NCBI GenBank assembly: GCA_900766925.1
Contig: CAAFXG010000320.1
Coordinates: 1-7,981 of the forward strand
DNA from: Lachnospiraceae bacterium
GTDB lineage: Bacteria; Bacillota; Clostridia; Lachnospirales; Lachnospiraceae
DNA: 7,981 bases
Reading direction: 5' to 3'
Shown: positions 6,813-7,981 of the stretch, piece by piece
How the letters are laid out: every line of letters starts with the position of its first letter
How positions within the stretch are numbered: position 1 is the stretch's first letter
The notes under the pieces: generated by a model
What the model was told of the DNA's origin: nothing
The model's database searches: none
What the model saw: only the letters and a program-made list of their open reading frames with translations
Position numbers and translations under genes: made by a program

Positions 6813-7855
6813 TAAAAAGAGTATTCATAGCTGCATATATTGTTTTGATGACTTATTTGCCATCTTTAGCCGATGAACAAAAGAAAATCACTCTCAACAA
6901 TGACGATCACACAAGTGAGACTATTGAACTTGCATACTGTAACATCTTTGTGTCTTTGAAAGATGTCGATGACAACGACAATGCCGAGATAGCTATAGAG
7001 TTAGAAAACGTCCATGAGTCTAACACTCTGATATTGTTTGAAAGAGCGTATGACGAAAAGACATTAAAGAAAATGTCCCCTTCAATAACGTATGACAAGG
7101 TGTTTGGAGGAAGTAAAGGTAAACGCTATATTGACGTTTGTCCTGACATTAAGTACACAAATCAAATAAAGTCCTCTGAGAAGACAAAATTGTTTGTTAA
7201 GACAGGAAGCGAAAAAACACCTCTGACATGCAAATTGCCAATCTACATTGCTAAAAACAAGAATAAAAGTGGAAGCAAAATGTTGTTGTTGGCTAAAGAA
7301 GTAATCGAGCTTGAAGTTCAGGTACAATTAAAACCAGATGAAGAGTACATTAGTATAACGGATTCTTATGAGGCTTTAATAAAAGATATTGATTCTGAAC
7401 ATTTCTGTACCAACTCGTATCATAAGGGGAAATCTCTTAAAAGTTTAAAAAGCAAATACGAAGGTAAAATCAATGATTTGAAAAAAAGAATAAAATCAAT
7501 AGTCGAAGATCGCGGCTATTACCCTTCAGATAAAGCTTATAAGAAATTTATGGAGGTATCGGGAAAACTTGATACGATTTCTCTCGATGCTAAAACTGTT
7601 ACTTCTTGTCCTGATGATCGCAAACCAAAACGAGATGGGCACAAATGTAAGAAATGCAGTTTATCTTATGAACAAATATATAAGAAATTAGAAAATTATT
7701 ATATTGACATTCATAACGGTAAGAGGACAAAAGCGCGGGTCATGTCTGAGGTCGAGTCTCTGTACACTTGTGTATCTAAGAATAGGAAACGTTCTGCTAA
7801 TAATAATCTCAAATCTCGAATTACGACGTATTACAACAAGATAAAGTCTTTGTAA
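6809..7855 (+). CDS. Exported cysteine-containing protein of unknown function, coupled to the E2-like gene
   Basis: 348 residues, starting with a 4-bp ATGA overlap with the E2-like stop. The N-terminus (MIKRVFIAAYIVLMTYLPSLA) is a clear signal peptide with likely cleavage after Ala21 (S-L-A, then DEQ); no lipobox cysteine follows, so the mature protein is probably soluble in the periplasm or secreted. Residues 35-175 look like a beta-sandwich (CNIFVSLKDV, AEIAIELENV, KEVIELEVQVQL). Residues 185-348 are Lys-rich and mainly helical. Eight cysteines are present (44, 111, 141, 200, 267, 280, 283, 321); those at 267, 280 and 283 form a CPDD...CKKC cluster that might bind zinc or form disulfides. 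I recognise no family. Export of this protein while the E2-like protein has no signal peptide means the two should not meet unless the system senses or modifies envelope proteins before export; coupling is seen, function is not. Confidence 0.87.
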   Translation: MIKRVFIAAYIVLMTYLPSLADEQKKITLNNDDHTSETIELAYCNIFVSLKDVDDNDNAEIAIELENVHESNTLILFERAYDEKTLKKMSPSITYDKVFGGSKGKRYIDVCPDIKYTNQIKSSEKTKLFVKTGSEKTPLTCKLPIYIAKNKNKSGSKMLLLAKEVIELEVQVQLKPDEEYISITDSYEALIKDIDSEHFCTNSYHKGKSLKSLKSKYEGKINDLKKRIKSIVEDRGYYPSDKAYKKFMEVSGKLDTISLDAKTVTSCPDDRKPKRDGHKCKKCSLSYEQIYKKLENYYIDIHNGKRTKARVMSEVESLYTCVSKNRKRSANNNLKSRITTYYNKIKSL

Positions 7856-7856
7856 A

Positions 7857-7981
7857 ATGAAGATTTCAAGATTCACATTAGTGTTCCTTGCTACTATGTT
7901 CCTTAACTGTCTAAGTGTATATGCTAAGACAGTTAAGGACACTTTGGTTACTACTGATGGTGATAGAATTATTCTGACTTA
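7857..7981 (+). CDS. Second exported protein (3' end outside window)
   Basis: Starts one base after the previous stop and runs off the window after 41 codons. The N-terminus MKISRFTLVFLATMFLNCLS is a signal peptide; the likely cleavage site is after VYA at residue 23. Cys18 is preceded by F-L-N, a poor lipobox, so a lipoprotein is possible but less likely. The first mature residues (KTVKDTLVTTDGDRIILT) look like the start of a beta-rich domain and do not identify a family. The tight spacing places it in the same operon as the Ubl and E2-like genes. A long inverted repeat lies in the signal-peptide coding region. Confidence 0.75.
   Translation, partial: MKISRFTLVFLATMFLNCLSVYAKTVKDTLVTTDGDRIILT
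7900..7939. repeat. 13-bp perfect inverted repeat inside a signal-peptide coding region
   Basis: Arms at 7900-7912 (tccttaactgtct) and 7927-7939 (agacagttaagga) are exactly complementary. Of the 14-nt spacer, the outermost pair is an A-A mismatch and the next two can pair (AG with CT), leaving an 8-nt loop. There is no T-run after it, so it is not a typical intrinsic terminator. In RNA it would form a stable hairpin about 45 bases after the start codon. Confidence 0.8.

Overview
The window looks like an accessory stretch of a Bacteroidales chromosome (Prevotella or Bacteroides type). The support is an AT-rich composition, start codons preceded by A/T-rich sequence rather than a clear Shine-Dalgarno box, a VgrG followed by a large DUF4280-type PAAR-like protein, and a DUF2931-like protein, a family I associate with Bacteroidetes. 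The genus is inference. All supported genes are on the + strand and closely packed.

Positions 1-5756 read as a type VI secretion (T6SS) spike and cargo module. The 3' part of vgrG comes first. Next is a 773-residue protein with a central PAAR-like domain, a hydrophobic Gly/Ala/Pro segment and a variable C-terminal tail. After a 175-bp gap holding one tiny doubtful ORF comes a 408-residue protein with a C-terminal glycine-zipper segment, the best candidate effector. Nine bases later a 265-residue DUF2931-like protein sits where an immunity protein would be expected. Base composition and codon use shift inside this module (AT-rich from about 3720 to 5220), as expected where effector/immunity cassettes are exchanged by recombination.

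Positions 5799-7981 hold the most interesting part: a ubiquitin-like protein of 109 residues ending exactly at a C-terminal glycine, followed 18 bp later by an E2-like (ubiquitin-conjugating) protein of 221 residues. The E2-like protein keeps the His-Pro-Asn motif and the catalytic cysteine. Its stop overlaps the start of a gene for a 348-residue, cysteine-containing protein with a signal peptide, and one base later a second signal-peptide gene begins and runs off the window. No E1-like adenylating enzyme or JAB/deubiquitinase gene lies inside the window; they may lie downstream.

The layout therefore suggests a bacterial ubiquitin-like conjugation operon directly behind a T6SS VgrG/PAAR/effector/immunity block and co-transcribed with envelope proteins. 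Whether the two blocks work together or are only neighbours cannot be decided from this sequence. A near-perfect 13-bp inverted repeat lies within the signal-peptide coding region of the last gene.
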